In this document: one piece after another, positions 51,834 through 60,528 of the stretch
Numbering within the stretch: the stretch's first letter is position 1
How the letters are laid out: every line of letters begins with the position of its first letter
Origin: Lysobacter firmicutimachus
Lineage (GTDB): Bacteria; Pseudomonadota; Gammaproteobacteria; Xanthomonadales; Xanthomonadaceae
Assembly: GCF_037027445.1 (NCBI RefSeq)
Contig: NZ_JBANDL010000002.1
Location: forward strand, 2,852,001 to 2,916,000
Direction of reading: 5' to 3'
DNA length: 64,000 bases
Translations under genes and position numbers: made by a program
Notes under the pieces: model-generated
What the model was told of the DNA's origin: nothing
What the model saw: only the letters and a program-made list of their open reading frames with translations
The model's database searches: none

Positions 51834-51912
51834 GGGCGTACAGAATTCGCTGCTGCTGTTGCTGCCTCGGCAACGACCGCCTCACGCCTCACTCCGTCCA
51901 GCGAGCCGCTCC

Positions 51913-53973
51913 ATGCTGCCTGAACTCGGCCAGATCGCCCTGATCCTCGCTCTGTTGGTGTCGCTGGTGCAGGCGGTGCTGCCGATGCTCGGCGCCCAGC
52001 GCGGCATCGGCGCGTGGATGGCGATCGCGCGTCCGGCCGCTTACGCGCAATTGCTGCTGGTCGGCCTGGCCTTCGTCATCCTGACCCACGCCTTCGTGGT
52101 CCAGGACTTCTCCCTGCGCTACGTCGCCGAGAACAGCAACAGTCTGCTGCCGATGGGCTATCGCTACTCCGCGGTGTGGGGCGCGCACGAGGGCTCGCTG
52201 TTGCTGTGGGCCTTGGTGCTGGCGTTGTGGACCGGCGCGGTGGCGCGGTGCTCGCGCGCGCTGCCGGCGCCGGTGATCGCGCGCGTGCTGGCGGTGATGG
52301 GCGTGGTCAGCGTCGGCTTCCTCGCCTTCCTGATCTTCACCAGCAATCCGTTCGCGCGCCTGCTGCCGGCGGTGGCCGAAGGCCGCGATCTCAATCCCTT
52401 GCTGCAAGACCCGGGCCTGATCATCCACCCGCCGATGCTCTACATCGGCTACGTCGGCTTCGCGGTGCCGTTCGCGTTCGCGATCGCGGCCCTGCTCGAC
52501 GGCAAGGTAGACGCGCGCTGGCTGCGCTGGACCCGGCCCTGGACTAACATCGCCTGGGCCTTCCTCACCCTGGGCATCGCCCTGGGCTCGTGGTGGGCCT
52601 ACTACGAGCTGGGCTGGGGCGGCTGGTGGTTCTGGGACCCGGTCGAGAACGCCAGCTTCATGCCCTGGCTGGCCGGCGCGGCGCTGCTGCATTCGCAGGC
52701 GGTGACCGAGAAGCGCGGCAGCTTCCGCGGCTGGACCCTGCTGCTGGCGATCGCGGCATTCTCGCTGTCCCTGCTCGGCACCTTCCTGGTCCGATCCGGG
52801 GTGCTGACCAGCGTGCACGCCTTCGCCGCCGATCCCTCGCGCGGCCTGTTCGTGCTGGTGTTCCTCGGCCTGGTGATCGGCGGCTCGCTGCTGCTGTACG
52901 CGCTGCGCGCGCCTTCGTCGGACGAGGACCCGGGCAAACCGTTCCAGGCGTCCTCGCGCGAGACCCTGTTGCTGCTCAACAACCTGCTGCTGACCACCGC
53001 CTGCGCGATGGTGCTGCTGGGCACCTTGTATCCGCTGCTGGCCGACGCGCTGGAGCTGGGCAAGATTTCGGTCGGCCCGCCGTACTTCGCGCTGATGTTC
53101 CTGTTGTTGATGACGCCGCTGGTGCTGCTGCTGCCGTTCGGTCCGCTGTTCCGATGGCAGCGTGAGCAACCGGCGCGGCCGCTGGCGATGCTGGTTCCCT
53201 GGCTCGGGCTGGCCCTCGGCGCGGCGATCGGCGCCTTCTTCCTCGCTCCGCAAGGGGCGTGGAAGGTCGCCGCCGGCGTGGGCGGCGCGGTCTGGGTCGG
53301 CGCCGGCACTCTGTGCTTCGTCTGGACCCGCCTGCGCGGCGACGGCACCCGCTACACCGCGGAGATGTTGGGCATGACCCTGGCCCATCTCGGCGTGGCC
53401 GTGTTCCTGGTCGGTGCGCTGCTGGTGGAAGGCCTGAGCGTGCAACGCGAAGTCGCGCTGGCCCCGGGCCAAAGCGTCGACCTGGGCCGTTATGCGTTCC
53501 GTTTCGACCGGGTCGCGCACCGGGTCGGACCGAACTACGAGGCCGATTACGGCACCGTCACCGTGTTCGACGGCGGCCGCGAGCTGACCGTGCTGCATCC
53601 GGAGAAGCGCGCCTACGCCAGCGGCGGCCAGGTCATGACCGAGGCCGCGATCGAACGCGGCCTGACCCGCGATCTGTACGTCGCCCTGGGCGAATCGTTG
53701 GGCAACGGCGCCTGGGCCGTGCGCGTGCACGTCAAGCCGTTCGTTCGCTGGGTCTGGGCCGGCGCGCTGTTGATGATGCTGGGCGGTTTCGTCGCCGCGG
53801 CCGATCGACGCTTCCGTCCCGCGCTGGCGCAAGCGCCGAAGCCGGCCCGCGGCGCGCCGGGCGCGCTGGCCACGGCCCACGGCCCGGAGGCCTTTTTCGA
53901 ACACGAGCGTCACCGCCGCACCGACGACGGGCCGTATGCCGACACGTCCGGCGCTGCGGACGATGGAGATTGA
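51913..53973 (+). CDS. ccmF: Heme lyase subunit CcmF
   Basis: A 686-residue multi-span membrane protein. The WWD domain is WGGWWFWDPVENASFMPWLA. Conserved stretches include YRYSAVWGAHEGSLLLWALV, LQDPGLIIHPPMLYIGYVGF and FLVRSGVLTSVHAFAADPSR with expected His ligands. CcmF joins heme to apocytochrome c with CcmH. The ATG at 51913 (MLPELGQIALILALL) is preferred over 51859, which lies in the intergenic element. Confidence 0.95.
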   Translation: MLPELGQIALILALLVSLVQAVLPMLGAQRGIGAWMAIARPAAYAQLLLVGLAFVILTHAFVVQDFSLRYVAENSNSLLPMGYRYSAVWGAHEGSLLLWALVLALWTGAVARCSRALPAPVIARVLAVMGVVSVGFLAFLIFTSNPFARLLPAVAEGRDLNPLLQDPGLIIHPPMLYIGYVGFAVPFAFAIAALLDGKVDARWLRWTRPWTNIAWAFLTLGIALGSWWAYYELGWGGWWFWDPVENASFMPWLAGAALLHSQAVTEKRGSFRGWTLLLAIAAFSLSLLGTFLVRSGVLTSVHAFAADPSRGLFVLVFLGLVIGGSLLLYALRAPSSDEDPGKPFQASSRETLLLLNNLLLTTACAMVLLGTLYPLLADALELGKISVGPPYFALMFLLLMTPLVLLLPFGPLFRWQREQPARPLAMLVPWLGLALGAAIGAFFLAPQGAWKVAAGVGGAVWVGAGTLCFVWTRLRGDGTRYTAEMLGMTLAHLGVAVFLVGALLVEGLSVQREVALAPGQSVDLGRYAFRFDRVAHRVGPNYEADYGTVTVFDGGRELTVLHPEKRAYASGGQVMTEAAIERGLTRDLYVALGESLGNGAWAVRVHVKPFVRWVWAGALLMMLGGFVAAADRRFRPALAQAPKPARGAPGALATAHGPEAFFEHERHRRTDDGPYADTSGAADDGD

Positions 53974-53976
53974 CCG

Positions 53977-54522
53977 ATGAACAAGAGCCGCTGGCTGCCG
54001 CTGGCCGTATTCGCCGCCCTCGCCGTCCTGCTCGCCGCGGGCGTGTGGCTGAGCCGCAATCCCAACCGCGAGGCCCTGCCCTCGCCGCTGATCGGCAAGC
54101 CGGCGCCGGCATTCTCGCTGCCGGTGCTGCACGAAGCCGGGCGTCTGCTGTCGTCCGACGAATTGCGCGGCGCGCCCTACCTGCTCAATGTCTGGGGCAG
54201 CTGGTGCCCGGCCTGCCGCGACGAGCATCCGGTGCTGACCCGCTTCGCCGAAACCAAGCGCGTGCGCGTGCTCGGCTTCAACTGGAAGGACGAACACGCC
54301 GACGCGCTGCGCTGGCTGGAGCAGTACGGCAATCCGTACTGGATCGTCGTCACCGACTACGACGGCAAGTCGGCGATCGACTGGGGCATCTACGGCGCGC
54401 CGGAAACCTTCCTGGTCGACGCGCGCGGCATCGTGCGCTGGAAATACGTCGGCCCGCTGACCGACAAGGTCGTCGCCGAACAGTTGCTGCCGATGCTGGA
54501 CGAAGTCGAGAAGACGCGATGA
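53977..54522 (+). CDS. ccmG: Thiol:disulfide interchange protein CcmG/DsbE
   Basis: A 181-residue membrane-anchored thioredoxin. The anchor is LPLAVFAALAVLLAAGVWLS. The active site is LLNVWGSWCPACRDEHPVLT, with WCPAC where WCPTC is commoner. The cis-Pro region is IYGAPETFLVDARGIVRWKY. It reduces apocytochrome c thiols. The start is four bases after the ccmF stop and the stop overlaps ccmH (ATGA). Confidence 0.94.
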   Translation: MNKSRWLPLAVFAALAVLLAAGVWLSRNPNREALPSPLIGKPAPAFSLPVLHEAGRLLSSDELRGAPYLLNVWGSWCPACRDEHPVLTRFAETKRVRVLGFNWKDEHADALRWLEQYGNPYWIVVTDYDGKSAIDWGIYGAPETFLVDARGIVRWKYVGPLTDKVVAEQLLPMLDEVEKTR

Positions 54523-55142
54523 AGCTGGCGACGGCGCCCCTGAGCGAATCCTCCGCGCCCCTCTTTCTCGAAGGGGGGAGAAGCGCAACGGTGCGCTCGC
54601 CGGCATCGGCGTTCTCTCTCGCCCTGCGGCCCCTTCCGAAAAAAGGGGGGCGAGAGGCATCTGACGGCGCTGTCGCCTTGTCCCGTCCGCGCCGACTCCT
54701 GGCGACCGTCGCCCTCGCTCTGAGCCTGGTCGTGAGCGCCCCGCTGCTCGCCCAGCCCGCCAACGACCCGGCGCCGCTGAGCTTCCATGACGACGCCGAA
54801 GAGCGCCGCTTCCATGCCCTGGTCGCCGAACTGCGCTGCGTGATGTGCCAGAACCAATCGCTGGCCGACTCCAACGCGCAGATCGCCCGCGACTTGCGCC
54901 GCGAAGTGCTGACCCTGATGCGCCAAGGCCAGGACGACGCCCAGATCAAACAGTTCCTGGTCGCGCGTTATGGCGAGTTCGTGCTGTACCGGCCGCAGGT
55001 CGAATCCAAGACCTGGCTGCTGTGGTTCGGTCCGGCGCTGGTGCTGCTGGCCGGCGGTTTCGCCGTCGCGCGCCTGGCGCGCGGGCGCCGCAACGCGAGC
55101 GCGCCCGCCGACGCGCGCAGCGACGAGGAGCAGGAATGGTGA
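54519..55142 (+). CDS. ccmH: Cytochrome c maturation protein CcmH with repeat-derived N-terminal extension
   Basis: A periplasmic thiol reductant/lyase subunit. The CcmH domain is intact: LVAELRCVMCQNQSLADSNA with the LRCxxCQ motif, AQIARDLRREVLTLMRQGQD, IKQFLVARYGEFVLYRPQVE and a C-terminal membrane helix LLWFGPALVLLAGGFAVARL. From the ATG at 54519 the protein has 207 residues, but residues about 8-50 come from a dispersed repeat and precede the signal-like LLATVALALSLVVSAPLLAQ. An internal start such as TTG at 54678 (LSRPRRLLATVAL) would give a normal protein of about 154 residues. Confidence 0.9.
   Translation: MKLATAPLSESSAPLFLEGGRSATVRSPASAFSLALRPLPKKGGREASDGAVALSRPRRLLATVALALSLVVSAPLLAQPANDPAPLSFHDDAEERRFHALVAELRCVMCQNQSLADSNAQIARDLRREVLTLMRQGQDDAQIKQFLVARYGEFVLYRPQVESKTWLLWFGPALVLLAGGFAVARLARGRRNASAPADARSDEEQEW
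54536..54655. repeat. Dispersed element inside the 5-prime end of ccmH
   Basis: Contains gcgcccctctttctcgaagg, ggggagaagcgcaacgg, gcatcggcgttctctctcgc and cccttccgaaaaaagggggg. The motif order matches the element at 51716-51833. Here it is in frame with the upstream ATG and adds about 43 residues. Confidence 0.6.
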
Positions 55143-56185
55143 GCGCGGGAATGGTGAGCGCCGTGGCGATGGGGTCCGCGTCGATGTCGATGTTCGTCGC
55201 GGCCGCGGCGCTGCTGGTGGTGCTCGGGCTCGGCATCACCCTGTATCCGCTGTGGCGCGCCCGGCCGCTGCTCGGCGCCGGCCTCGGCCTGGCCTTGGGG
55301 TTGGCGACGCTGGCGATCTATCTGGCGATCGGCGCCCCGCGCGCGCTCGATCCGCAGCAAAGCAGGCCGCCGCAGACCCTGGCCGACGCGATCGTCCAGC
55401 TCGAAGCCGAGTTGCAGCGCGATCCGCGCCAGATCGAAGGCTGGCGCCTGCTCGGCAGCGCCTACACCGCCGAAAACCAGACCCAAAAGGCGCGCGACGC
55501 CTATGCGCGCGCGGTGGCGCTGGCGCCCGACAACCCGGACCTGCTCGCCGAGGCCGCCGAAGCGCGCGCGCTGGCGACCGACGACCGCCGCTTCGACGCA
55601 CAAGCGGTGCGCATGCTGCAGCACGCCCTCAAGCAACAGCCGATGCACCAGCGCGCGCGCTGGTTCCTCGGCATCGCCCACCGCCAGGGCAAGCATCCGG
55701 CCGAAGCGGCGCAGACCTGGGAACCGCTGCTGGGCGTGGTCGATGCCGGCACCGCCGCCAGCCTGCTGGAACAGATCAACGGCGCACGCCAGGAGGCCGG
55801 CCTGCCGCCGCTGCCGGCGCCGGCCGCCGCCGCGCCGCCGGGGCTGAAGATCAAGGTCGAACTGGCGCCGGCCCTGGCCGCGCGCGTGCCCGCCGGCGCC
55901 AGCCTGTTCGTGCTCGCGCGCCAGGCCGACGGCCGGCCGATGCCGGTCGCGGTGGAAAAGCTCGCGGCGACGAAGTTCCCGGTGCAGGTCGTGCTCGACG
56001 ACGGCGACAGCCCGATGCCGACCGCCAAGCTGTCCCAGCTCGAACGGGTGCAGGTGTTGGCGCGGATCTCCGCCAGCGGCAACGCCATGCCGCAAACCGG
56101 CGACCTCGCGTCGGCGCCGATGGTGGTCCAGGTGCGCGGCAACGCCGCAGAAATCGTGCTGCGCATCGACCGCGCCATCGAGTGA
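55136..56185 (+). CDS. ccmI: Cytochrome c maturation protein CcmI
   Basis: A protein of up to 349 residues with two N-terminal membrane helices (MFVAAAALLVVLGLGITLYP and LGAGLGLALGLATLAIYLAI). A TPR domain follows (LEAELQRDPRQIEGWRLLGS, AYTAENQTQKARDAYARAVA, MLQHALKQQPMHQRARWFLG), then a C-terminal domain with VPAGASLFVLARQADGRPMP and KFPVQVVLDDGDSPMPTAKL. It binds apocytochrome c as a chaperone. The start overlaps the ccmH stop. The first codons ATGGTGAGCG occur twice 15 bp apart (55136, 55151), so either ATG could be used. Confidence 0.92.
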   Translation: MVSAGMVSAVAMGSASMSMFVAAAALLVVLGLGITLYPLWRARPLLGAGLGLALGLATLAIYLAIGAPRALDPQQSRPPQTLADAIVQLEAELQRDPRQIEGWRLLGSAYTAENQTQKARDAYARAVALAPDNPDLLAEAAEARALATDDRRFDAQAVRMLQHALKQQPMHQRARWFLGIAHRQGKHPAEAAQTWEPLLGVVDAGTAASLLEQINGARQEAGLPPLPAPAAAAPPGLKIKVELAPALAARVPAGASLFVLARQADGRPMPVAVEKLAATKFPVQVVLDDGDSPMPTAKLSQLERVQVLARISASGNAMPQTGDLASAPMVVQVRGNAAEIVLRIDRAIE

Positions 56186-56363
56186 GCCGCGACGCACGAC
56201 CGGCGGCGCAGCGCCACTGCTGCGCCAGGCACAGAATCGCGCCGGCGCGCAGCGCGTCCGGCGGCGATGGTTTACCCTGCGCTGCGGCCGGCCTCGCGCA
56301 CTCGCCGACGCCCGCCGTCGCCCTCCAAGGACACCGGCTCCACCGGCCAGACGAGTTTCAGGC

Positions 56364-57521
56364 ATGACCGAATTCATTCCGCCCGGCACCCGCCACATCG
56401 ACCTGCCCTCGCCGTTTCCGATGAAGCGCGGCGGCGCCCTGTACGGCGCCCGCATCGCCTACGAAACCTGGGGCGAGCTCAATGCCGAGCGCGACAACGC
56501 GATCCTGATCGTCACCGGCCTGTCGCCCGACGCCCATGCCGCCGCCAACGCCGCCAACCCGGAGCCGGGCTGGTGGGAGGCCATGCTCGGTCCCGACAAG
56601 CCGATCGACAGCAAACACTGGTTCGTGATCTGCGTGAATTCGCTGGGCAGTTGCAAGGGCTCGACCGGCCCGGCCTCGATCGAGGCCGCCACCGGCGCCC
56701 CCTACCGACTGCGTTTTCCCGAACTGTCGGTGGAAGACGGCGCCGACGCCGCCGCGCACGTGGTGCGCGCGCTCGGCATCGAGCGCCTGGCCTGCGTGAT
56801 CGGCAATTCGATGGGCGGCATGACCGCGCTGGCGCTGCTGATCCGCCATCCCGGCCTGGCCCGCGCCCACATCAATATCTCCGGCGCCGCGCGCGCGCTG
56901 CCGTTCTCGATCGCGATCCGCTCGCTGCAGCGCGAAGCGATCCGGCTCGACCCGCAGTGGAACCAGGGGCGCTACGACGACGCCCACTATCCCGAGTCGG
57001 GCATGCGCATGGCGCGCAAGCTCGGCGTCATCACCTACCGTTCGGCGTTGGAATGGGACGGCCGCTTCGGCCGGGTGCGGCTGGATTCCGACCGCGCCGA
57101 GGAAGAGCCCTTCGGCCTGGAGTTCGAAGTGGAAAGCTACCTGGAAGGCCATGCGCGTCGATTCGTGCGTCGGTTCGACCCGAACTGCTATCTGTACCTG
57201 AGCCGCTCGATGGATTGGTTCGACCTCGGCGACTACTGCGACGGCGCGGGCCTCGACAACGATGAACGGGTGCGCCGCGGCCTGGCTGCGATCCGGGTCG
57301 AGAAGGCCCTGGCGATCGGCGTCCACACCGACATCCTGTTCCCGCTGCAGCAGCAGCAGGAAATCGCCGACGGCCTGCGCGCCGGCGGCGCCGACGCACA
57401 GTTTCTGCCGCTGGAATCGCCGCAGGGCCACGACGCCTTCCTGGTCGACATCGGCCGTTTCGGACCGGCGGTCGGCGGATTTCTCGCCCAGCTGCGGACC
57501 GGCGTAGAATCGCCGGCATGA
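56364..57521 (+). CDS. metX: MetX-family acyltransferase (homoserine or serine O-acyl/succinyltransferase)
   Basis: A 385-residue alpha/beta-hydrolase. The nucleophile elbow is LACVIGNSMGGMTALALLIR (catalytic Ser). The Asp is in AIGVHTDILFPLQQQQEIAD and the His in LESPQGHDAFLVDI. N-terminal YGARIAYETWGELNAERDNA and FVICVNSLGSCKGSTGPASI are MetX signatures. From memory, related enzymes in Xanthomonadaceae have been shown to act as serine O-succinyltransferases in cysteine synthesis. Overlap with a cysteine dioxygenase gene (ATGA) fits that reading, but the substrate is not decided by sequence alone. Confidence 0.9.
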   Translation: MTEFIPPGTRHIDLPSPFPMKRGGALYGARIAYETWGELNAERDNAILIVTGLSPDAHAAANAANPEPGWWEAMLGPDKPIDSKHWFVICVNSLGSCKGSTGPASIEAATGAPYRLRFPELSVEDGADAAAHVVRALGIERLACVIGNSMGGMTALALLIRHPGLARAHINISGAARALPFSIAIRSLQREAIRLDPQWNQGRYDDAHYPESGMRMARKLGVITYRSALEWDGRFGRVRLDSDRAEEEPFGLEFEVESYLEGHARRFVRRFDPNCYLYLSRSMDWFDLGDYCDGAGLDNDERVRRGLAAIRVEKALAIGVHTDILFPLQQQQEIADGLRAGGADAQFLPLESPQGHDAFLVDIGRFGPAVGGFLAQLRTGVESPA

Positions 57522-58114
57522 ACGCCACCGACGCCCTGCCCGACCTCGACTTTCCCGGCCACGACAAACTGGTCGCCGCAATCGACGACGCCGTCAACGC
57601 CGGCGACGAACATGCCGTCACCGCGGCCCTGCGCAACACCTTGTGCAAGATGATCCGCGACCGCGACGTGCACCTGCCCGAGTGCGTGTTCGAGCCGATC
57701 GACGACCATTACGCGCGGCGCGAAATCTACCGCAGCCCCGACCTGGGCTACAGCGTGGTCGCGATGACCTGGGGCCCCGGCCAGGGCACGCCGATGCACG
57801 ACCACAGCGGCCTGTGGTGCGTGGAAGGCGTGTGGGACGGCGAGCTGGAAATCACCCAGTACGAGCTGCTCGAACGCAACGGCGAGAATTTCCGCTTCCG
57901 CGCCGCCGGCGGCATGCATGCCGGTCCCGGCAGCGCCGGCAGCCTGATTCCGCCGCACGAGTACCACACCATCCGCAACGCCAGCAACGACTCGGTCGCG
58001 GTGTCGCTGCACATCTACAAGGCGCCGATGGAATGCTGTTCGATGTTCGTCCCGCGCGAGGGCGAATGGTTTCGCCGCGTCGACCGCACCCTGGCCACCG
58101 ACGAAGCGGCCTGA
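57518..58114 (+). CDS. Cysteine dioxygenase
   Basis: A 198-residue cupin that oxidises cysteine to cysteine sulfinate. The iron ligands are HxH in GTPMHDHSGLWCVEGVWDGE and His in SLIPPHEYHTIRNASNDSVA. The GLWCVEGVWDGELEITQYEL segment is typical of type I enzymes. It overlaps the metX-family gene by four bases, so production and oxidation of cysteine may be co-regulated. Confidence 0.92.
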   Translation: MNATDALPDLDFPGHDKLVAAIDDAVNAGDEHAVTAALRNTLCKMIRDRDVHLPECVFEPIDDHYARREIYRSPDLGYSVVAMTWGPGQGTPMHDHSGLWCVEGVWDGELEITQYELLERNGENFRFRAAGGMHAGPGSAGSLIPPHEYHTIRNASNDSVAVSLHIYKAPMECCSMFVPREGEWFRRVDRTLATDEAA

Positions 58115-58298
58115 GCCTGCGCGGCCGGTAAGCCGGTCGCGCCGCACGCTCGACCGCGCCGCGCGCCTTCTGCGCACGCTCCACTCACGCGCAGACTGCC
58201 GCTGGTTTCGCCCGCCCGGGCGGCGCGACATCCCGCAGCGGCCCGCTCGCCGGCCCGCCGCGAAGATCGCGATCCGCCTCAGCCAACCAGGCTCCGCC

Positions 58299-58751
58299 AT
58301 GCTCAACGATCTGCTGCTCGCCGCCGCCCATCACCTGCTTGTGTTCGCCCTGGTCGCGATGCTGGTCGCCGAATCGGTGCTGCTGCGCGGCCCGCTCGAC
58401 GGCGGCGTGCTGCAACGTCTGGCCAAGCTCGACGCCGGTTACGGCGGCTGCGCCGGACTGTTGCTGGCGATCGGCCTGGGGCGGCTGTGGTTCGGCGTCA
58501 AGGGCCCCGACTTCTATCTGCACAACCCCTGGTTCCACGCCAAGCTCGGCGCGTTCGTCCTGGTCGGCCTGCTGTCGATCCTGCCGACCGTGCGCTTTCT
58601 GCGCTGGCGCAAGGCGTTGGGCGCCAACCCCGCCTTCCTGCCCGAGGCCGCCGACGTGGCCAAGATGCGCGCCATCGTGCGCTTCGAACTGGTGCTGCTC
58701 GGCGCGGTGTTCGTGCTCGCCGCGGCCATGGCGCGCTACGGCGGGTTCTGA
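58299..58751 (+). CDS. DUF2214 membrane protein
   Basis: A 150-residue integral membrane protein with four helices (HHLLVFALVAMLVAESVLLR, GCAGLLLAIGLGRLWFGVKG, AKLGAFVLVGLLSILPTVRF and FELVLLGAVFVLAAAMARY). The KGPDFYLHNPWFHAKLGAF loop is the DUF2214 signature. Several His could bind metal or heme, but no function is established. Confidence 0.87.
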   Translation: MLNDLLLAAAHHLLVFALVAMLVAESVLLRGPLDGGVLQRLAKLDAGYGGCAGLLLAIGLGRLWFGVKGPDFYLHNPWFHAKLGAFVLVGLLSILPTVRFLRWRKALGANPAFLPEAADVAKMRAIVRFELVLLGAVFVLAAAMARYGGF

Positions 58752-58809
58752 GCCGCGTCATCGCGGGCGTCGCCGCCGGCATCGGTTCCCTACAGAGGCC
58801 ATCGCCCCC

Positions 58810-59640
58810 TGTAGGAGCGGCGCAAGCCGCGACAACCGAAGCGACGGTCGAAAGCGCCGCCGAACGAAGCTCAAATCGTCGAGCGCCGGAGCTTTGTCCC
58901 GATGGTCCGGCCTGCGGATACCCAGCTTGCGTCCACCGCTGCGGTCGTCGCGGCTCGCGCCGCTCCTACAAACGCGGAAGCGTGCGCGGCGGCAAGGCAC
59001 CGATACCCTCCGGCCGCCATCCTCCCCTGTAGGAGCGGCGTAAGCCGCGACAACCGAAGCGACGGTCGAAAGCACCGCCGAACGAAGCTCAAATCGTCGA
59101 GCGCCGGAGCTTTGTCCCGACTGTCCCAGCCTGCGGATACCGCGCTTGCGTCCACCGCTGCGGTCGTCGCGGCTCACGCCGCTCCTACAAACGCGGAAGC
59201 GTGCGCGGCGGCAAGGCACCGATACCCTCCGGCCGCCATCCTCCCCTGTAGGAGCGGCGTAAGCCGCGACAACCGAAGCGACGGTCGAAAGCACCGCCGA
59301 ACGAAGCTCAAATCGTCGAGCGCCGGAGCTTTGTACCGATGGTCCGGCCTGCGGATACCCCGCTTGCGTCCACCGCTGCGGTCGTCGCGGCTCACGCCGC
59401 TCCTACAAACGCGGTAGCGTGCGCGGCGGCAAGGCACCGATACCCTCCGGCCGCCATCCTCCCCTGTAGAAGCGGCGTAAGCCGCGACAAACGATGCGAC
59501 AGTCGAAAGCACCGCCGAACGAAACTCAAATCGTCGAGCGCCGGAGCTTTGTTCCGAATGTCCCAGCCTGCAGATACCCCGCTTGCGTCCACCGCTGCGG
59601 TCGTCGCGGCTCGCGCCGCTCCTACAAACGCAGCGGCGCG
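58810..59640. repeat. Tandem array of ~218-bp units built from inverted REP-like elements
   Basis: Units begin at 58810, 59028, 59247 and 59465 (periods 218, 219, 218); the last is incomplete. Each unit opens with tgtaggagcggcg(c/t)aagcc, continues with a shared ~100-bp block (gaacgaagctcaaatcgtcg, agcgccggagctttgt) and carries the inverted element ggct(c/g)(a/g)cgccgctcctaca. Units are nearly identical apart from scattered substitutions. No gene is supported inside. Confidence 0.9.
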
Positions 59641-59648
59641 CGCCGGGT

Positions 59649-60059
59649 TCAGTCCGCAGGCTGAGCCGCCACGCCCTGCACCCGCGGCCGCTCGTCGCGC
59701 AGGGCCACCGGCCGCGGCGGGGACTTGCCGCGCAGGTATCGGCCCAAGCGATACGTGTCGAAGCGGCAGAAATCCACGCCGCGATGCAGGAAATTCCAGC
59801 CTCGGCGCAGGTCGAAGCGCAGGTCGAATACGCAGCCGCCGGGCGGCGCGCTCAAGCGCAGCGTTTGTTCGGCGCCGGCCGCCAAACCGCTCAGGGGCAA
59901 TGCGATCCGGCGCCATTCCTCGCTGCCGGCAGGCGCGATCCACAACTCGCGCACGCTCTGCGCGGTGTCGTTGAACAAGGACACGGTCGGGGATTCTGCG
60001 CGCGCATTCGACGCCGCCAGAACCAGACACGAACACCACAACAGCCACTGCGCGCGCAT
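59649..60059 (-). CDS. Secreted protein of unknown function
   Basis: A 136-residue protein with signal peptide MRAQWLLWCSCLVLAASNAR(A). The mature part has VSLFNDTAQSVRELWIAPAG, EEWRRIALPLSGLAAGAEQT, GGCVFDLRFDLRRGWNFLHR and GVDFCRFDTYRLGRYLR. The beta-rich NDTxxxVxELWxxPxG...DLR pattern recurs in secreted hypotheticals of Proteobacteria. Role unknown. Its 3-prime end abuts the repeat array. Confidence 0.72.
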   Translation of the reverse strand: MRAQWLLWCSCLVLAASNARAESPTVSLFNDTAQSVRELWIAPAGSEEWRRIALPLSGLAAGAEQTLRLSAPPGGCVFDLRFDLRRGWNFLHRGVDFCRFDTYRLGRYLRGKSPPRPVALRDERPRVQGVAAQPAD

Positions 60060-60528
60060 GGCGACCTCCGATGCGAAACAGACAGGTAAGCGACGAACGC
60101 GATCCGCCGCTGCCGGCCGGATCGCCCATCGCTTCAGCATCGAACCCGCCGCCGCCCGGCGACAGCCCCATTACGACGAAGCCGGCCCGAAGCGGCGCGA
60201 AAGCGCGCGACGCGCGGCGAACGCATCGCCGCGACCGTCTCGGCGGGATCGCCCCGCGTCTCCCGCGCGCGCAGACACCGGCACGCCCCGCCTCCGCGCT
60301 CACCCCGGCGGCGCACGCAAGCCCGGCTCCGCGACGTCCGATCGCCGGTAGTGCCCGTCCCCGGAGCCCGCGGGGCGAGCGTGTATCATTGCGCGCGCTC
60401 GCCGAGGCGCCGTGCCGCAGGGGATCGGCGCGCAACACGAATGTTTCCCAGCCGTTCCGCCCACGCGCGTCGTCCTCCGGCCGCCCGGCCGTTCCCGACG
60501 AGAGGCCGATCGTTTCGATGCATCGACC
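60060..60528. other. Intergenic region between divergent genes
   Basis: About 470 bp between a minus-strand secreted-protein gene and the plus-strand AraC regulator. No gene is supported. TATCAT at 60384-60389 could be a -10 for the regulator, without a good -35. Otherwise nothing recognisable. Confidence 0.35.

Noticed and set aside
51889..54660. Minus-strand frame of 923 codons opposite ccmF-ccmG-ccmH
   Set aside because: It mirrors real ccm genes in codon position and is Gln/Arg/Ala/His-rich low-complexity sequence without motifs.
58810..59640. CRISPR array
   Set aside because: Periodicity is about 218 bp with the whole unit conserved. There are no short repeats separated by unique spacers and no cas genes in the window.
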